From Serratia fonticola (lineage in GTDB: Bacteria > Pseudomonadota > Gammaproteobacteria > Enterobacterales > Enterobacteriaceae), in the NCBI RefSeq assembly GCF_006715025.1, contig NZ_VFMK01000001.1:3286001-3350000 (forward strand): DNA of 64,000 nucleotides, in the 5' to 3' direction. The notes beneath the pieces were generated by a model, which did no database searches, was not told where the DNA came from, and was given only the letters and a program-made list of their open reading frames with translations. Each line of letters begins with the position of its first letter. Within the stretch, counting starts at the first letter, position 1. Shown here piece after piece: positions 32,599 through 41,494 of the stretch. The position numbers and the translations under genes were made by a program.

Positions 32599-33252
32599 TC
32601 AGGGTGCCAGTCGGTCAATTTTCCAGTCATTTCCCTCTCGCTGGTAGAGGAAACGGTCATGCAGACGATGTTCGCCCCCCTGCCAGAACTCAACGGAGTC
32701 AAATTTGACCCGGAAGCCACCCCAGAAACTGGGTAATGGCACTTCACCCTGCTGGAATTTTTGCTTTAACTCAAGGAACTTGCTTTCCAGGATACCGCGT
32801 GCGGAAATGCGGGTCGATTGTTGCGAAACCCACGCACCAATCTGGCTGTCTTTAGGACGACTACTGAAGTACTTCATGACTTCCAGCGTCGACAGGCGCT
32901 CTGCCTGGCCGAGAAAAATCACCTGACGATCGAGCATATGCCACGGAAACAGCAGGCTGATACGTGGGTTCTGTGCCAATTGTTGCGCCTTGCGGCTGCC
33001 AAGGTTGGTGTAAAACACCAACCCCTTGTCGTCGACATGCTTGAGTAACACGATGCGTTGGTAAGGCTGCCCCTGCTCATCCACCGTGGCAACACACATG
33101 GCGGTAGGATCGGCCAGGCGCGCTTCACAGGCCTGCTTAAGCCAACGTTCAAACAGATCAAGAGGATTGGCGGTCAAATCGTTACGACGCAACCCACCAC
33201 GAGTATATTCACGGCGCAGGTCCGCCACATCAAACTCATTATTATCAGTCAT
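32599..33252 (-). CDS. pdxH: Pyridoxine/pyridoxamine 5'-phosphate oxidase
   Basis: FMN enzyme that makes pyridoxal 5'-phosphate from the pyridoxine or pyridoxamine phosphates. The 217 residues are nearly identical to E. coli PdxH (218) in QPYQRIVLLKHVDDKGLVFY, RPKDSQIGAWVSQQSTRISA and GGEHRLHDRFLYQR. The start at 33252 (MTDNNEFDVADLRREY) matches E. coli; an in-frame Met five codons earlier is possible. The pdxH-tyrS order is the E. coli order. Confidence 0.96.
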   Translation of the reverse strand: MTDNNEFDVADLRREYTRGGLRRNDLTANPLDLFERWLKQACEARLADPTAMCVATVDEQGQPYQRIVLLKHVDDKGLVFYTNLGSRKAQQLAQNPRISLLFPWHMLDRQVIFLGQAERLSTLEVMKYFSSRPKDSQIGAWVSQQSTRISARGILESKFLELKQKFQQGEVPLPSFWGGFRVKFDSVEFWQGGEHRLHDRFLYQREGNDWKIDRLAP

Positions 33253-33341
33253 CTGGATATCAACCAACCAGTAAATTCGTTGTCACATTCTGCGCCTGCA
33301 ACATCAGAATCTCAATCATTCTGATGCCACGGGGCGAATGT

Positions 33342-33644
33342 TTAGTTAACCTGCATGCAGTCACTCATGATCACTTTGCCATTACGTTCGACAAAAGCAT
33401 TCTGTCCTTTAGACCAGAAGGTGTATTTCCCATCACTGTATTTGGCGCCAGATGCCGCCAGCACCTGTTTCAGTTTCAACTGTTCCCCGTCCATCACCAA
33501 GCTGACCGTACTCTCCTGACCATCCAGTGATACCGTCAGTGGCGTTGTCCCACATTGGTAATGCAACGTTTGGCTCTTCTGAGGCATAACATAACTGCAG
33601 CCCGTCAAGAGCAGGAACCCAGCGACAATAAGCATTTTTTTCAT
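33342..33644 (-). CDS. mliC: Membrane-bound lysozyme inhibitor lipoprotein MliC
   Basis: A 100-residue lipoprotein: signal MKKMLIVAGFLLLTGCSYVM with lipobox LLTGC (Cys at 16). The C-type lysozyme inhibitor domain follows (YQCGTTPLTVSLDGQE, then YTFWSKGQNAFVERNGKVIM and a final Cys). It protects peptidoglycan in the periplasm from host lysozyme. The start at 33644 has an AGGAG ribosome binding site. It lies between pdxH and anmK as in E. coli. Confidence 0.92.
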   Translation of the reverse strand: MKKMLIVAGFLLLTGCSYVMPQKSQTLHYQCGTTPLTVSLDGQESTVSLVMDGEQLKLKQVLAASGAKYSDGKYTFWSKGQNAFVERNGKVIMSDCMQVN

Positions 33645-33689
33645 GATGTTGCTCCTCAAGAAATTGACTTCATTTCTATCCTAACAGAG

Positions 33690-34811
33690 CTAACGGGGCC
33701 CCAATGGCAAAACCGGATAAATCCCACCTAGCAGGGTTTCACATCGGGCGCCGGTGACAGACGGCAGATTGCCCGGTTGGCCGGAAAGCGTTCGGAATGC
33801 CAGCCAGGCGAAAGCCAAGGCTTCCATGTCGTCACCACTGACACCGAAATTATCCGTGGTAGTCACTTCAGTACCCGGCAGCAAGGCCGACATTCGGGCC
33901 ATCAGCAGCGGATTGCGTGCACCACCACCGCAGACCAGTAACCGTTCGCAGCCTCCCGCCAGCAGTACTTGCTCACCGATCGTGGTTGCCGTCAGTTCAA
34001 CCAGCGTGGTCATCACATCCACCGGGCGAAGCCCCGGCAACCTGGCGAGGTGTTTTTCCAGCCAACTGATGTTGAAGTATTCCCGACCGGTACTCTTCGG
34101 CGCTGGCAAGGCAAAATAGGGATCGGCCAGCATCTGCTGCAACAGCGGTAAACACACCCGCCCCTCCATCGCCCAGATGCCATCTTTGTCATAGGGTTGC
34201 GAGTGATGCCGCCAGACCCAGGCATCCAGCAGCATATTCCCTGGGCCGGTATCAAAACCGCGAACCGGTGAGCCAGGTAATAACAGGGAAAGGTTGGCAA
34301 TACCGCCAACATTCAGCACCATCCGCCGCTCGGAAGGGTGAGCCAACAACGCCTGATGGAAGGCAGGCACCAGCGGCGCCCCCTGACCACCATAGGCCAT
34401 ATCACGACGACGAAAATCACCGATGGTGGTAATATTCGTCAACGCCGCCACCCGGTTGTTGTCTCCCAGTTGCATGGAGAAACGGTTTTCCCCTTCAGGC
34501 TCGTGCCAGACTGTCTGGCCGTGGCAACCAATGGCGGTGACCTCATGGGCCGGGACGCCCGCTTTTTTCAGCAACCCCAACACGGCTTCACCAAACAGCG
34601 TACCCAGTTGTGCATCCAATCGCCCCACAGCAGAAAGCGTGGTCTGTTGCCCCTGGCACATCCCCAGAATGGCTTTCTTTAACGGGATTGGCATTGGGTG
34701 GCTATAACTTGCCTGCTGCGCCACCATACGTTCGTCGATCGCGGCAAGTACCACATCAATCCCATCCAGACTGGTACCAGACATGACTCCAATATAGCGG
34801 CCTGACTTCAT
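33690..34811 (-). CDS. anmK: Anhydro-N-acetylmuramic acid kinase
   Basis: Phosphorylates and opens 1,6-anhydro-MurNAc during peptidoglycan recycling. The 373 residues (E. coli 369) start MKSGRYIGVMSGTSLDGIDV, the family nucleotide-binding loop. Further motifs are GCHGQTVWHEP, VLNVGGIANLSLL, GFDTGPGNMLLDAW and LLVCGGGARNPLLM, which are characteristic of AnmK. Upstream of mliC on the same strand, as in E. coli. Its upstream region is shared with divergent slyB. Confidence 0.96.
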   Translation of the reverse strand: MKSGRYIGVMSGTSLDGIDVVLAAIDERMVAQQASYSHPMPIPLKKAILGMCQGQQTTLSAVGRLDAQLGTLFGEAVLGLLKKAGVPAHEVTAIGCHGQTVWHEPEGENRFSMQLGDNNRVAALTNITTIGDFRRRDMAYGGQGAPLVPAFHQALLAHPSERRMVLNVGGIANLSLLLPGSPVRGFDTGPGNMLLDAWVWRHHSQPYDKDGIWAMEGRVCLPLLQQMLADPYFALPAPKSTGREYFNISWLEKHLARLPGLRPVDVMTTLVELTATTIGEQVLLAGGCERLLVCGGGARNPLLMARMSALLPGTEVTTTDNFGVSGDDMEALAFAWLAFRTLSGQPGNLPSVTGARCETLLGGIYPVLPLGPR

Positions 34812-35176
34812 AGCAATTTCCTTTCCCCGTTCCGGGTGACAACCGTTTAACCTGCTAAATAAACCAGAATTGAGCCATTAACGCCATGAATCAGGATGCC
34901 TTTTTTACAGCCTGCGAGCCACGTTGTTCATTTTATGCCAATAACTGCTTACATCTTCATCAATTACCGGCCTAAGAAAAGCAACTAATTTGTTTCCAAT
35001 GCTGTTATAAAGCTAAACCACCGTTTATTATTGGTTGAACAGTGAAAAGCTAAGCTGTATACATTGGCAGATCATGGAGATATCGGACTGATCCAGCCAT
35101 AATCGTAAAAATGTTTTCATTGGCTTGATTTGGGCAGGCTCCCAAATCGGGATTACTAAAACTGCAGGAGCTTTAT
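34812..35176. promoter_or_regulatory. anmK/slyB divergent intergenic region
   Basis: A 365-bp AT-rich stretch that must carry promoters for anmK (minus) and slyB (plus). It contains a PhoP box for slyB (separate entry). Apart from that I see no defined element; no open frame there looks real. Confidence 0.5.
35022..35056 (+). promoter_or_regulatory. PhoP box and -10 of slyB
   Basis: CGTTTA and GGTTGA (35022-35027 and 35033-35038) are direct repeats separated by 5 bp, matching the PhoP box (G/T)GTTTA-N5-(G/T)GTTTA. TAAGCT at 35051-35056 lies 12 bp after the box, the spacing used by PhoP-dependent promoters that replace the -35. slyB is a known PhoP target in E. coli. Confidence 0.65.
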
Positions 35177-35641
35177 ATGATCAAGCGTCTTCTCGTCGTT
35201 GCTCTCGCCGGAATCACGCTGGCAGGATGTGCGGATCCGACGACTTCTGGCGATGTTTACTCAGCCTCTCAGGCCAAACGTGTACAAACCGTAACCTATG
35301 GTACGTTGGTCTCTGTTCGCCCGGTACAAATTCAGGGCGGTGAAGGTGCGAACACCATCGGCGCAATCGGTGGGGCTGTGTTGGGCGGCCTGTTGGGTAA
35401 CACCGTTGGCGGTGGTACTGGACGCACTCTGGCAACCGCAGCGGGTGCTGTGGCCGGTGGTGTTGTGGGTAATAGCGTCGGTAGCGCGGCTTCTCGTACC
35501 AACGGCGTCGAGTTGGAAATCAAAACCGACAATAAAGAAAACATCGTGGTTGTTCAGCGTGCCGACTCTACCAAGTTTAGCCCTGGGCAGCGTGTACGTC
35601 TGGCGCAAAACGGCAGCACTACCACCGTTTCTCCGCTGTAA
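35177..35641 (+). CDS. slyB: Outer-membrane lipoprotein SlyB
   Basis: A 154-residue (E. coli 155) glycine-zipper lipoprotein. The signal MIKRLLVVALAGITLAGCAD has lipobox LAGC (Cys18). Glycine-rich helices follow (GANTIGAIGGAVLGGLLGNT and AGAVAGGVVGNSVGSAAS), then a small beta domain. SlyB has been linked to PhoPQ feedback and outer-membrane stability. An AGGAG ribosome binding site precedes the ATG, and a PhoP box lies upstream. Confidence 0.95.
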   Translation: MIKRLLVVALAGITLAGCADPTTSGDVYSASQAKRVQTVTYGTLVSVRPVQIQGGEGANTIGAIGGAVLGGLLGNTVGGGTGRTLATAAGAVAGGVVGNSVGSAASRTNGVELEIKTDNKENIVVVQRADSTKFSPGQRVRLAQNGSTTTVSPL

Positions 35642-35661
35642 TCGATTCTTTATTGAATGCA

Positions 35662-35692
35662 AAACCGGAGGCTTAAGGCCTCCGGTTTCTGT
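35662..35692. terminator. Terminator between slyB and slyA
   Basis: AAACCGGAGGC and GCCTCCGGTTT form an 11-bp stem around TTAAG, followed by CTGTTT. It lies 20 bp after the slyB stop and between convergent genes. Confidence 0.85.
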
Positions 35693-35731
35693 TTGATGCT
35701 GTGACGGAAATCATTTAGAAGATCGTTAAAT

Positions 35732-36166
35732 TTATTGTTTTTCTTGCAGTTCAATGATGTTTTGTTCTAGTTTTGCGAGCAACTCCACTAACAGCTTGAC
35801 TTCCGATTCCGCAATACCGCTGAGAATTTCGGCTCGGGTCGAGGTGATCACACTATCCACTTCCCGAATAATCGGCTCTGCAGCCTCGGTCAGTTTAATA
35901 CGTTTAGCGCGCCGATCGTTAGCACAGGTATGACGGGTTATCAGCCCCTTATCCTCCAACTGGTCCAACGTACGCACCAGTGAAGGTTGCTCAATGCCGA
36001 TCGCTTTTGCCAACTGGATTTGGGACTGCTCAGGCGGTAACCGATTGATATTGTGCAAAGTAACCCAATGCGTTTGAGTAAGCTCCAGCGGCTTGAGCCG
36101 ATGATCAATAAGCGCACGCCAAACACGAACTAATCGTGCTAAATCTGAACCTAACGTTGACTCCAC
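35732..36166 (-). CDS. slyA: MarR-family regulator SlyA
   Basis: A 144-residue winged-helix dimer (E. coli and Salmonella SlyA about 144-146). The DNA-binding part is QLAKAIGIEQPSLVRTLDQL, then DKGLITRHTCANDRRAKRIK, the MarR wing with Asp-Arg-Arg. SlyA antagonises H-NS silencing and controls virulence, envelope and efflux genes. It is divergent from ydhIJK, with a SlyA palindrome in the 180-bp gap. Confidence 0.96.
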   Translation of the reverse strand: MESTLGSDLARLVRVWRALIDHRLKPLELTQTHWVTLHNINRLPPEQSQIQLAKAIGIEQPSLVRTLDQLEDKGLITRHTCANDRRAKRIKLTEAAEPIIREVDSVITSTRAEILSGIAESEVKLLVELLAKLEQNIIELQEKQ

Positions 36167-36182
36167 TTCCCCCTCCTTATAA

Positions 36183-36194
36183 TTAGCATGCTAA
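36183..36194. promoter_or_regulatory. SlyA operator in the slyA/ydhI gap
   Basis: TTAGCATGCTAA is a perfect 12-bp palindrome differing by one central base from the described SlyA site TTAGCAAGCTAA. It lies 17 bp upstream of the slyA start, suiting autoregulation, and about 150 bp before ydhI. Confidence 0.7.
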
Positions 36195-36346
36195 CATTAC
36201 TTTCCAGAGTGTAGACTATTTTGGGTAAGTCATATTAAAAACACAAATGTATATAATCCATATTGTAAAAATAACCACCAAATTTATCAGTAATTGGTTA
36301 TCCTCTATGCAAATACTCTTCATATTCACTCATAGGGATTGCTAAC

Positions 36347-36583
36347 GTGAATACGTCTTGGCCTCATACTCCATCCCCCCTGCCCGATTTGGTGCTTGGA
36401 GCGTCGCTTTATTTCCCCCCCATATTCAAAGCATTTTTACTCGGGCTGGTATTTTGGTTACTGGTACACCACCTGCTGCGCGACTGGATCTATTCTGGTG
36501 AAATCTGGCATCCAATGTTGATGGATCTGTCCATTTTCGTCATCGCCGTCAGCGGTTCCCTATGGATTTTAGCGAGTTGGTAG
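36347..36583 (+). CDS. ydhI: DUF1656 membrane protein YdhI
   Basis: A 78-residue protein with two hydrophobic helices (about residues 22-42 and 56-76), the DUF1656/YdhI/AaeX family that accompanies FUSC-type efflux pumps. It starts with GTG after TAGGG. PLPDLVLGASLYFPPIFKAF is a family stretch. First in the ydhI-ydhJ-ydhK operon; ydhJ starts 3 bp after its stop. Confidence 0.9.
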   Translation: MNTSWPHTPSPLPDLVLGASLYFPPIFKAFLLGLVFWLLVHHLLRDWIYSGEIWHPMLMDLSIFVIAVSGSLWILASW

Positions 36584-36586
36584 CTC

Positions 36587-37450
36587 ATGAAGCATAAGAC
36601 ATTAAAATATTTCTCGACGGTTATTATTTGCGCTATTGCCCTTTGCGCTGGCTGGTGGCTGTGGAATTACTATATGCAATCCCCCTGGACACGTGATGGC
36701 AAAGTGCGGGCAGAACTCGTCAATATCACGCCTGAAGTCTCCGGAAGGTTAGAGAAGATCATGGTTCATGACAATCAGTTCGTCCCTGCGGGAAGTCTGA
36801 TTTTCAGCATTGATCCTGTCCCTTATCAAATTGCCCAAGACAATGCCGAAGCCGCGTTGGCCAAAGCGCAGTCCGATATGGCGAAAGCCGATCATGAAGC
36901 GGCTCGCCGCCGCAGCCTGCCACGTAATGTTATTTCCTCAGAAGATTTAGACGAATCCAACCTGGCCGCCGCTGCGATGAAGGCGTCATATAAAGCGGCA
37001 CAGGCCAATCTGGAACAGGCCAAATGGAACCTGAGTAAAACACGGATTTACGCCCCAACCGATGGCTATATCACCAACCTGCAAACCCGGGTCGGCAACT
37101 ATGCGACTGCGGGCACACCGTTGGTGGCGCTGGTTGATACCCATTCCTTTTATGTGCTCGGCTATTTTGAAGAAACCAAGCTGCGGCATATCAAAGAAGG
37201 CCGTAAAGCCGATATCGTTTTATATAACGGGAATACCCGGCTACAAGGCGTTGTCGAGAGCATCGGCCGGGCGATTTATGATCAAAGCGTAGACAGCAGC
37301 GGCGATTTACTGATGGATGTGAAGCCTAATGTGCCCTGGGTTCGCCTGGCGCAACGCGTGCCTGTGCGCATAAAGCTACTCGATATTCCCGCTGATTTAA
37401 CCCTGGTGGCAGGTACTACCTGCACCATTTCCATTCACCAGCAGGATTGA
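36587..37450 (+). CDS. ydhJ: HlyD-family periplasmic adaptor YdhJ
   Basis: A 287-residue membrane-fusion protein of the AaeA type. N-terminal anchor at about residues 7-26, then a biotinyl-lipoyl-like half (VRAELVNITPEVSGRLEKIM), an alpha-helical hairpin (about 80-140) and the second lipoyl half (TDGYITNLQTRVGNYATAGT). It joins the YdhK inner-membrane pump to an outer-membrane channel. Length and order match E. coli ydhIJK. The divergent SlyA gene is the likely regulator. Confidence 0.92.
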   Translation: MKHKTLKYFSTVIICAIALCAGWWLWNYYMQSPWTRDGKVRAELVNITPEVSGRLEKIMVHDNQFVPAGSLIFSIDPVPYQIAQDNAEAALAKAQSDMAKADHEAARRRSLPRNVISSEDLDESNLAAAAMKASYKAAQANLEQAKWNLSKTRIYAPTDGYITNLQTRVGNYATAGTPLVALVDTHSFYVLGYFEETKLRHIKEGRKADIVLYNGNTRLQGVVESIGRAIYDQSVDSSGDLLMDVKPNVPWVRLAQRVPVRIKLLDIPADLTLVAGTTCTISIHQQD

Positions 37451-37453
37451 TGT

Positions 37454-39487
37454 GTGAACCTGCCCTTTCTTGAATGGAACCGCTCCCCCTGGGGCAAAGC
37501 CACCGCAGGGCAATGGCGCTATGCGCTGCGTAACTCACTGGCGATGTGTCTGGCGCTGTGGGTTGCCTTTGTTCTGCAGTTGGATGAACCCTATTGGGCC
37601 TTGACCTCGGCTGCCGTCGTCAGTTTTCCGACGGTCGGCGGCGTGATCAGCAAAAGTATTGGCCGGGTTTTCGGCAGCCTGATTGGTGCCATGGCATCAC
37701 TGATTATCGCTGGCCACTGCCTGAACGATCCTTGGCTATTTACTTTGTCGATTGCCACCTGGTTGGGCCTGTGTACCTATATTTCCAACCACTACCAGAA
37801 CAACGTGTCCTACGCTTTCGCGCTGGCGGGCTATACTGCGGCAATCATCGCCTTCAGTACGGTTAACGTCACGGATACCCTGCAAATCTTTGATATCGCC
37901 CAGGCGCGCGTGTGTGAGGTCATCACCGGGATTCTGTGTGGCGGGCTGATGATGATGATCCTGCCAAGTACCTCAGATGGCGAGGCGTTGCTGGTGTCGT
38001 TGCGCCGTATGCACCTGCGTCTGTTGGAGCATGCGGCCATGCTGTGGCAGCCAGAAATCAGCCTGCAGATGCGTACATCGCACGAAGGCGTTATCGGGCA
38101 GATACTGACGATGAACGTTTTGCGTATTCAGGCATTCTGGAGCCACTATCGGTTACGCCGACAGAACAACATTCTCAACTATATGTTGCACCAGCAGTTG
38201 CGTATCACTAGTGTGATATCCAGTCTGCGCCGTATGCTACTCAATTGGCAGAATCCGCCAGAAAACCTGGCGGCAGTGCTGGATCAACTGCTGAATGAAC
38301 TGCGAGATCCCACCACCGATAAATACCGGCTGGCGCATATACTGATCGCTATCGCACCTCAGGATCCATCCGATTACCGTCATCGCGCCTTCTTCCTGCG
38401 GTTACGTCATTTCTGTTGGCTTTATTTGCGCTGTACCCGCTGGTTGCAACGGCTGGAAAACGCAACGCCAACCACAGAAATAGCGCCACCGCGTGTTACC
38501 GCTCTGGCACGCCATACCGACAGTTATGAAGCTGCCTATAACGGATTGCGCACATTTCTTTGTATTGTTATCGGTTGCGCTTATTGGATCACTACCCAAT
38601 GGGACGCAGGCAGTTCCGCGCTGACGCTGATCGCCATCAGTTGTGTACTCTATTCATCCACTCCGTCACCGATCAAATCCATCACGACCTTACTGAAAGC
38701 CGTTTCCCTGCTCTTTGCTTTCTGCTTCGTGATGAAGTTCGGTCTGATGATTCAGATTGATGATTTCTGGGTGTTCTGCGCCTTCCTGTTCCCGATCCTG
38801 GTGACGATGCAGATGATGAAGCTGCAAAATCCCCCTTATGCGCCTCTGTGGGGCCAACTGATCGTGTTTATGGGATCGTTTCTCGCCGTCACCAATCCCC
38901 CCAGCTACGACTATCAATCGTTTATGAATGACAGCATTGGCAAGATCGTTGGTGTTCTGCTGGCTGGTTTGGCGTTCCAAATCCTGCGGCCAAGCTCGGA
39001 TAAGCGTAAAAGCCGGCGGATTATCCGCGCATTACGCCGTGATTTTGTCGATCAACTGAGTAAAAAACCGCAACAAAGCGAAAGTCAGTTCGAATCGCGT
39101 ATCTATCACCGCATCAGTCAACTGAATCAGAGTCTGGATCAGGAGGCACGCACCTGGCTGTTGCGCTGGGGAGTGGTGCTGTTGAATTGCAGCCACATTG
39201 TCTGGCAGCTGCGCGATTGGCAAACCCGTTCAGATCCGCTTTCAGCGGTACGCGACGTTTGCATCCATTGCCTGAAAGGCATCATGACTGAGAAAGGTGT
39301 GCAACATACGTCATTAGACGCCACCTTGCAGGAGCTGCAACGCATGAGTAATGCGTTGGCACAGCATCCGGAACAGGCGGCTCGCGATCTGGCGGGGTTG
39401 ATTTGGCGGCTTTACTGTTCACTGCAACAGTTACAACAGGCGATTACGCCACCGGAAACGGTCGTGACTACGCCCGCGTCAGCCTGA
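37454..39487 (+). CDS. ydhK: FUSC-family efflux pump subunit YdhK
   Basis: A 677-residue inner-membrane protein (E. coli 670) of the FUSC/aromatic acid exporter family. Two membrane blocks of about five to six helices (residues about 25-165 and 370-510) are each followed by a cytoplasmic domain. Starts with GTG 3 bp after ydhJ. DEPYWALTSAAVVSFPTVGG is a family stretch. Substrate not known. Its stop codon lies within a 10-bp inverted repeat (39472-39494) between it and the convergent sodC. Confidence 0.93.
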   Translation: MNLPFLEWNRSPWGKATAGQWRYALRNSLAMCLALWVAFVLQLDEPYWALTSAAVVSFPTVGGVISKSIGRVFGSLIGAMASLIIAGHCLNDPWLFTLSIATWLGLCTYISNHYQNNVSYAFALAGYTAAIIAFSTVNVTDTLQIFDIAQARVCEVITGILCGGLMMMILPSTSDGEALLVSLRRMHLRLLEHAAMLWQPEISLQMRTSHEGVIGQILTMNVLRIQAFWSHYRLRRQNNILNYMLHQQLRITSVISSLRRMLLNWQNPPENLAAVLDQLLNELRDPTTDKYRLAHILIAIAPQDPSDYRHRAFFLRLRHFCWLYLRCTRWLQRLENATPTTEIAPPRVTALARHTDSYEAAYNGLRTFLCIVIGCAYWITTQWDAGSSALTLIAISCVLYSSTPSPIKSITTLLKAVSLLFAFCFVMKFGLMIQIDDFWVFCAFLFPILVTMQMMKLQNPPYAPLWGQLIVFMGSFLAVTNPPSYDYQSFMNDSIGKIVGVLLAGLAFQILRPSSDKRKSRRIIRALRRDFVDQLSKKPQQSESQFESRIYHRISQLNQSLDQEARTWLLRWGVVLLNCSHIVWQLRDWQTRSDPLSAVRDVCIHCLKGIMTEKGVQHTSLDATLQELQRMSNALAQHPEQAARDLAGLIWRLYCSLQQLQQAITPPETVVTTPASA

Positions 39488-39494
39488 CGCGGGC
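39472..39494. repeat. 10-bp inverted repeat at the ydhK/sodC junction
   Basis: GCCCGCGTCA and TGACGCGGGC flank a 3-base loop. The repeat includes the ydhK TGA stop and lies 7 bp from the sodC 3' end. No T-run follows, so terminator activity is uncertain. Confidence 0.55.
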
Positions 39495-39501
39495 ACCTAA
39501 C

Positions 39502-40026
39502 TTATTTGATTACGCCACAGGCGAAGCGATCACCTCCACCGCCCAAGGGTTTCGGCTGGTCTGAATGGTTATCACCACCCGCATGCACCATCAGCGCTTT
39601 ACCTTCGATTTCGCTGATTTTCTTCAAGCGTGGTGCCAGAACCTGGGTGTCAGCCATGCCGTCATCGGTGACATAAATGGCTGGCAAATCGCCCAAATGG
39701 CCGTTGGCATCATAAGGCCCAAGGTGTTTACCGGTTTTCTCCGGATCAAAGTGGCCACCCGCAGCCAAGGCGGCCACGGCTTTACCGTCCTTCATGCCCG
39801 GCTCACAGCTCCCCTTCTCGTGGACGTGAAAGCCGTGGACACCGGCAGGCAATGCTTTCAAGTGCGGAGTGAACAATAAGCCGTAAGGGGTTTCACTGAT
39901 GGTCACTTTCCCTATGTCCTGACCAATTCCCTGGCCGGTCACCAGATTCATTTCGACATCTACCGTCGCCGCCTGCGCAACGCCGCAGGCCACCAGGCCC
40001 AATGCCGCACACCAATAACGTTTCAT
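39502..40026 (-). CDS. sodC: Periplasmic Cu/Zn superoxide dismutase
   Basis: A 174-residue enzyme (E. coli 173) removing superoxide in the periplasm. Signal peptide MKRYWCAALGLVACGVAQAA. Metal ligands lie in GVHGFHVHEKGSCEPG (two His of the Cu site), GGHFDPEKTGKHLGPYD (bridging and Zn His, Asp) and MVHAGGDNHSD (last Cu His). The disulfide Cys lies in KGSC, pairing with the Cys in DRFACGVIK. The start at 40026 is in register with E. coli; a frame to 40116 is rejected as it would put residues before the signal peptide. Confidence 0.96.
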   Translation of the reverse strand: MKRYWCAALGLVACGVAQAATVDVEMNLVTGQGIGQDIGKVTISETPYGLLFTPHLKALPAGVHGFHVHEKGSCEPGMKDGKAVAALAAGGHFDPEKTGKHLGPYDANGHLGDLPAIYVTDDGMADTQVLAPRLKKISEIEGKALMVHAGGDNHSDQPKPLGGGGDRFACGVIK

Positions 40027-40281
40027 CAATCTATCTCCATGAAGATGGGTGTAACAGAATCTGCAGTATAGAACGTCGATGGGATTAATCAATTCACTTA
40101 AACTCGAGCTATTCACTCAGTTCTCTTACAATCGCCGTGAAACAACTCATCCTACGGTGAATTTTTAGCCCTCGTATTATGACAAAATGACGGGCCAAGA
40201 AGAAAATATAAATTTGGCCGAGAATACTCCCGACCAATTTAATTTAATCATCCTTTTAAGTTAACTATAAATACCTCACAC

Positions 40282-41247
40282 TCAATTCAATTTCAGCACT
40301 ATTGAATTAGCCATACAGGATAAGAGTGCTGTTGACTTTGTATACACACTCCGTTTCTCAGTAACACCCTTATCAAACCGCCAGTTCATGATGTAAATCA
40401 CTGGAGCATTAGGATACTGATTAATAAAATTACGATACAGCTTAATTTGCGCAGAAAGTTTTTCATCATTCAAACCCAACGAAGCTGTAGAGGGAGGGAC
40501 CAATACCCATTTAGGGCTATCAACATTGTTTTGTGGAGCGACACGATTATAGGTTTCCCACATATCAGAAACAGACCAATTGTAATTGTCAACACCCACC
40601 CAGTCAGGTGTGCTTTTATCTGCTGCAGGACAAGCGGTTGTCGGCGCCCCATTTTGAATCTCATTGAGATAAGAAGGGATTTGTGAGTGCCGATAAGATA
40701 ATATTGTATAAATCGGTATGGAAACACCATAGTTTTTCATGGCTTGTCTTACAGTACAGACATAGCTGGCGTATTGATAGGCATCATAAGAACTGTTGGT
40801 TTGCATTGCAGGAACATCAAATGGTTCATCTATAAAATAAATTGCCGACGGTTTATTCGGTGCATTAGCCACATCCTGGATTATTTTCCAAATATTCAGC
40901 CACGAACCAGCTGCCTGACAAGCATTGTTACTTGTTGCGCCAGGACAGATATCTACCAGCGGAGAACCCGTCGTTGAACCAGATCCAGCTTGAATGTTAA
41001 GGGCACATTTCCCATCGGCACAAATCGGCAACCCTAAACTTTTAATCGAGTGTACAACATTTAGATTGGTTGTACTGTATCCAGCATCATAAATTGAATT
41101 ATATGCATCTGTAGCACTAAAGGATGGATTAGCGCTCTCGTAATAATCTAACCAATCATAGCCATAATATTTTATATTTGCACCTGCAGACACAGGGTAA
41201 ACAAAAAAACTCAGTATAAAAATCGAAAAAACAAATAAACACCTCAT
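40282..41247 (-). CDS. Secreted Cys-rich TIM-barrel protein, possible glycoside hydrolase
   Basis: A 321-residue exported protein. The start at 41247 (MRCLFVFSIFILSFFVYPVS) follows TAGGAGAGAG and gives a clean signal peptide cut near VSA. The mature protein has about nine Cys, suggesting disulfides. YGYDWLDYYESA, AIYFIDEPFDVPAM (Glu after a strand), WVGVDNYNW and VIYIMNWRFD are spaced like strands of a glycosidase-type TIM barrel, with the IDEP Glu a candidate acid/base. No family could be named. DNA is markedly AT-rich against sodC and ydhF, which are neighbours in E. coli apart from this insertion, so transfer is likely. Confidence 0.7.
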   Translation of the reverse strand: MRCLFVFSIFILSFFVYPVSAGANIKYYGYDWLDYYESANPSFSATDAYNSIYDAGYSTTNLNVVHSIKSLGLPICADGKCALNIQAGSGSTTGSPLVDICPGATSNNACQAAGSWLNIWKIIQDVANAPNKPSAIYFIDEPFDVPAMQTNSSYDAYQYASYVCTVRQAMKNYGVSIPIYTILSYRHSQIPSYLNEIQNGAPTTACPAADKSTPDWVGVDNYNWSVSDMWETYNRVAPQNNVDSPKWVLVPPSTASLGLNDEKLSAQIKLYRNFINQYPNAPVIYIMNWRFDKGVTEKRSVYTKSTALLSCMANSIVLKLN

Positions 41248-41452
41248 GCTCTCTCCTAATAAAAAAACAAGTTTCAATACTTCCTAGGACACTACCAGAT
41301 AACTTTATAGCGTTTGAAATCACAGGTCTTGCAATCAGTGTTGTGTCAGGAATGATAAAGTAATTAGAAGAGAAAAAAGCTTAAATGCATCGTTCTGCAC
41401 GATTTAGCAATAGTATTTATAGCGGTAGATGAAATTCTTTTTTATCGATTAA

Positions 41453-41477
41453 GATACCCACCCCAAGGATGGGTATC
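41453..41477. terminator. Hairpin downstream of ydhF
   Basis: GATACCCA and TGGGTATC form an 8-bp stem over a 9-base loop, 18 bp after the ydhF stop on the minus strand. The following run is only weakly T-rich. Confidence 0.55.
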
Positions 41478-41494
41478 ACTTTGTTTGCAGAGTC

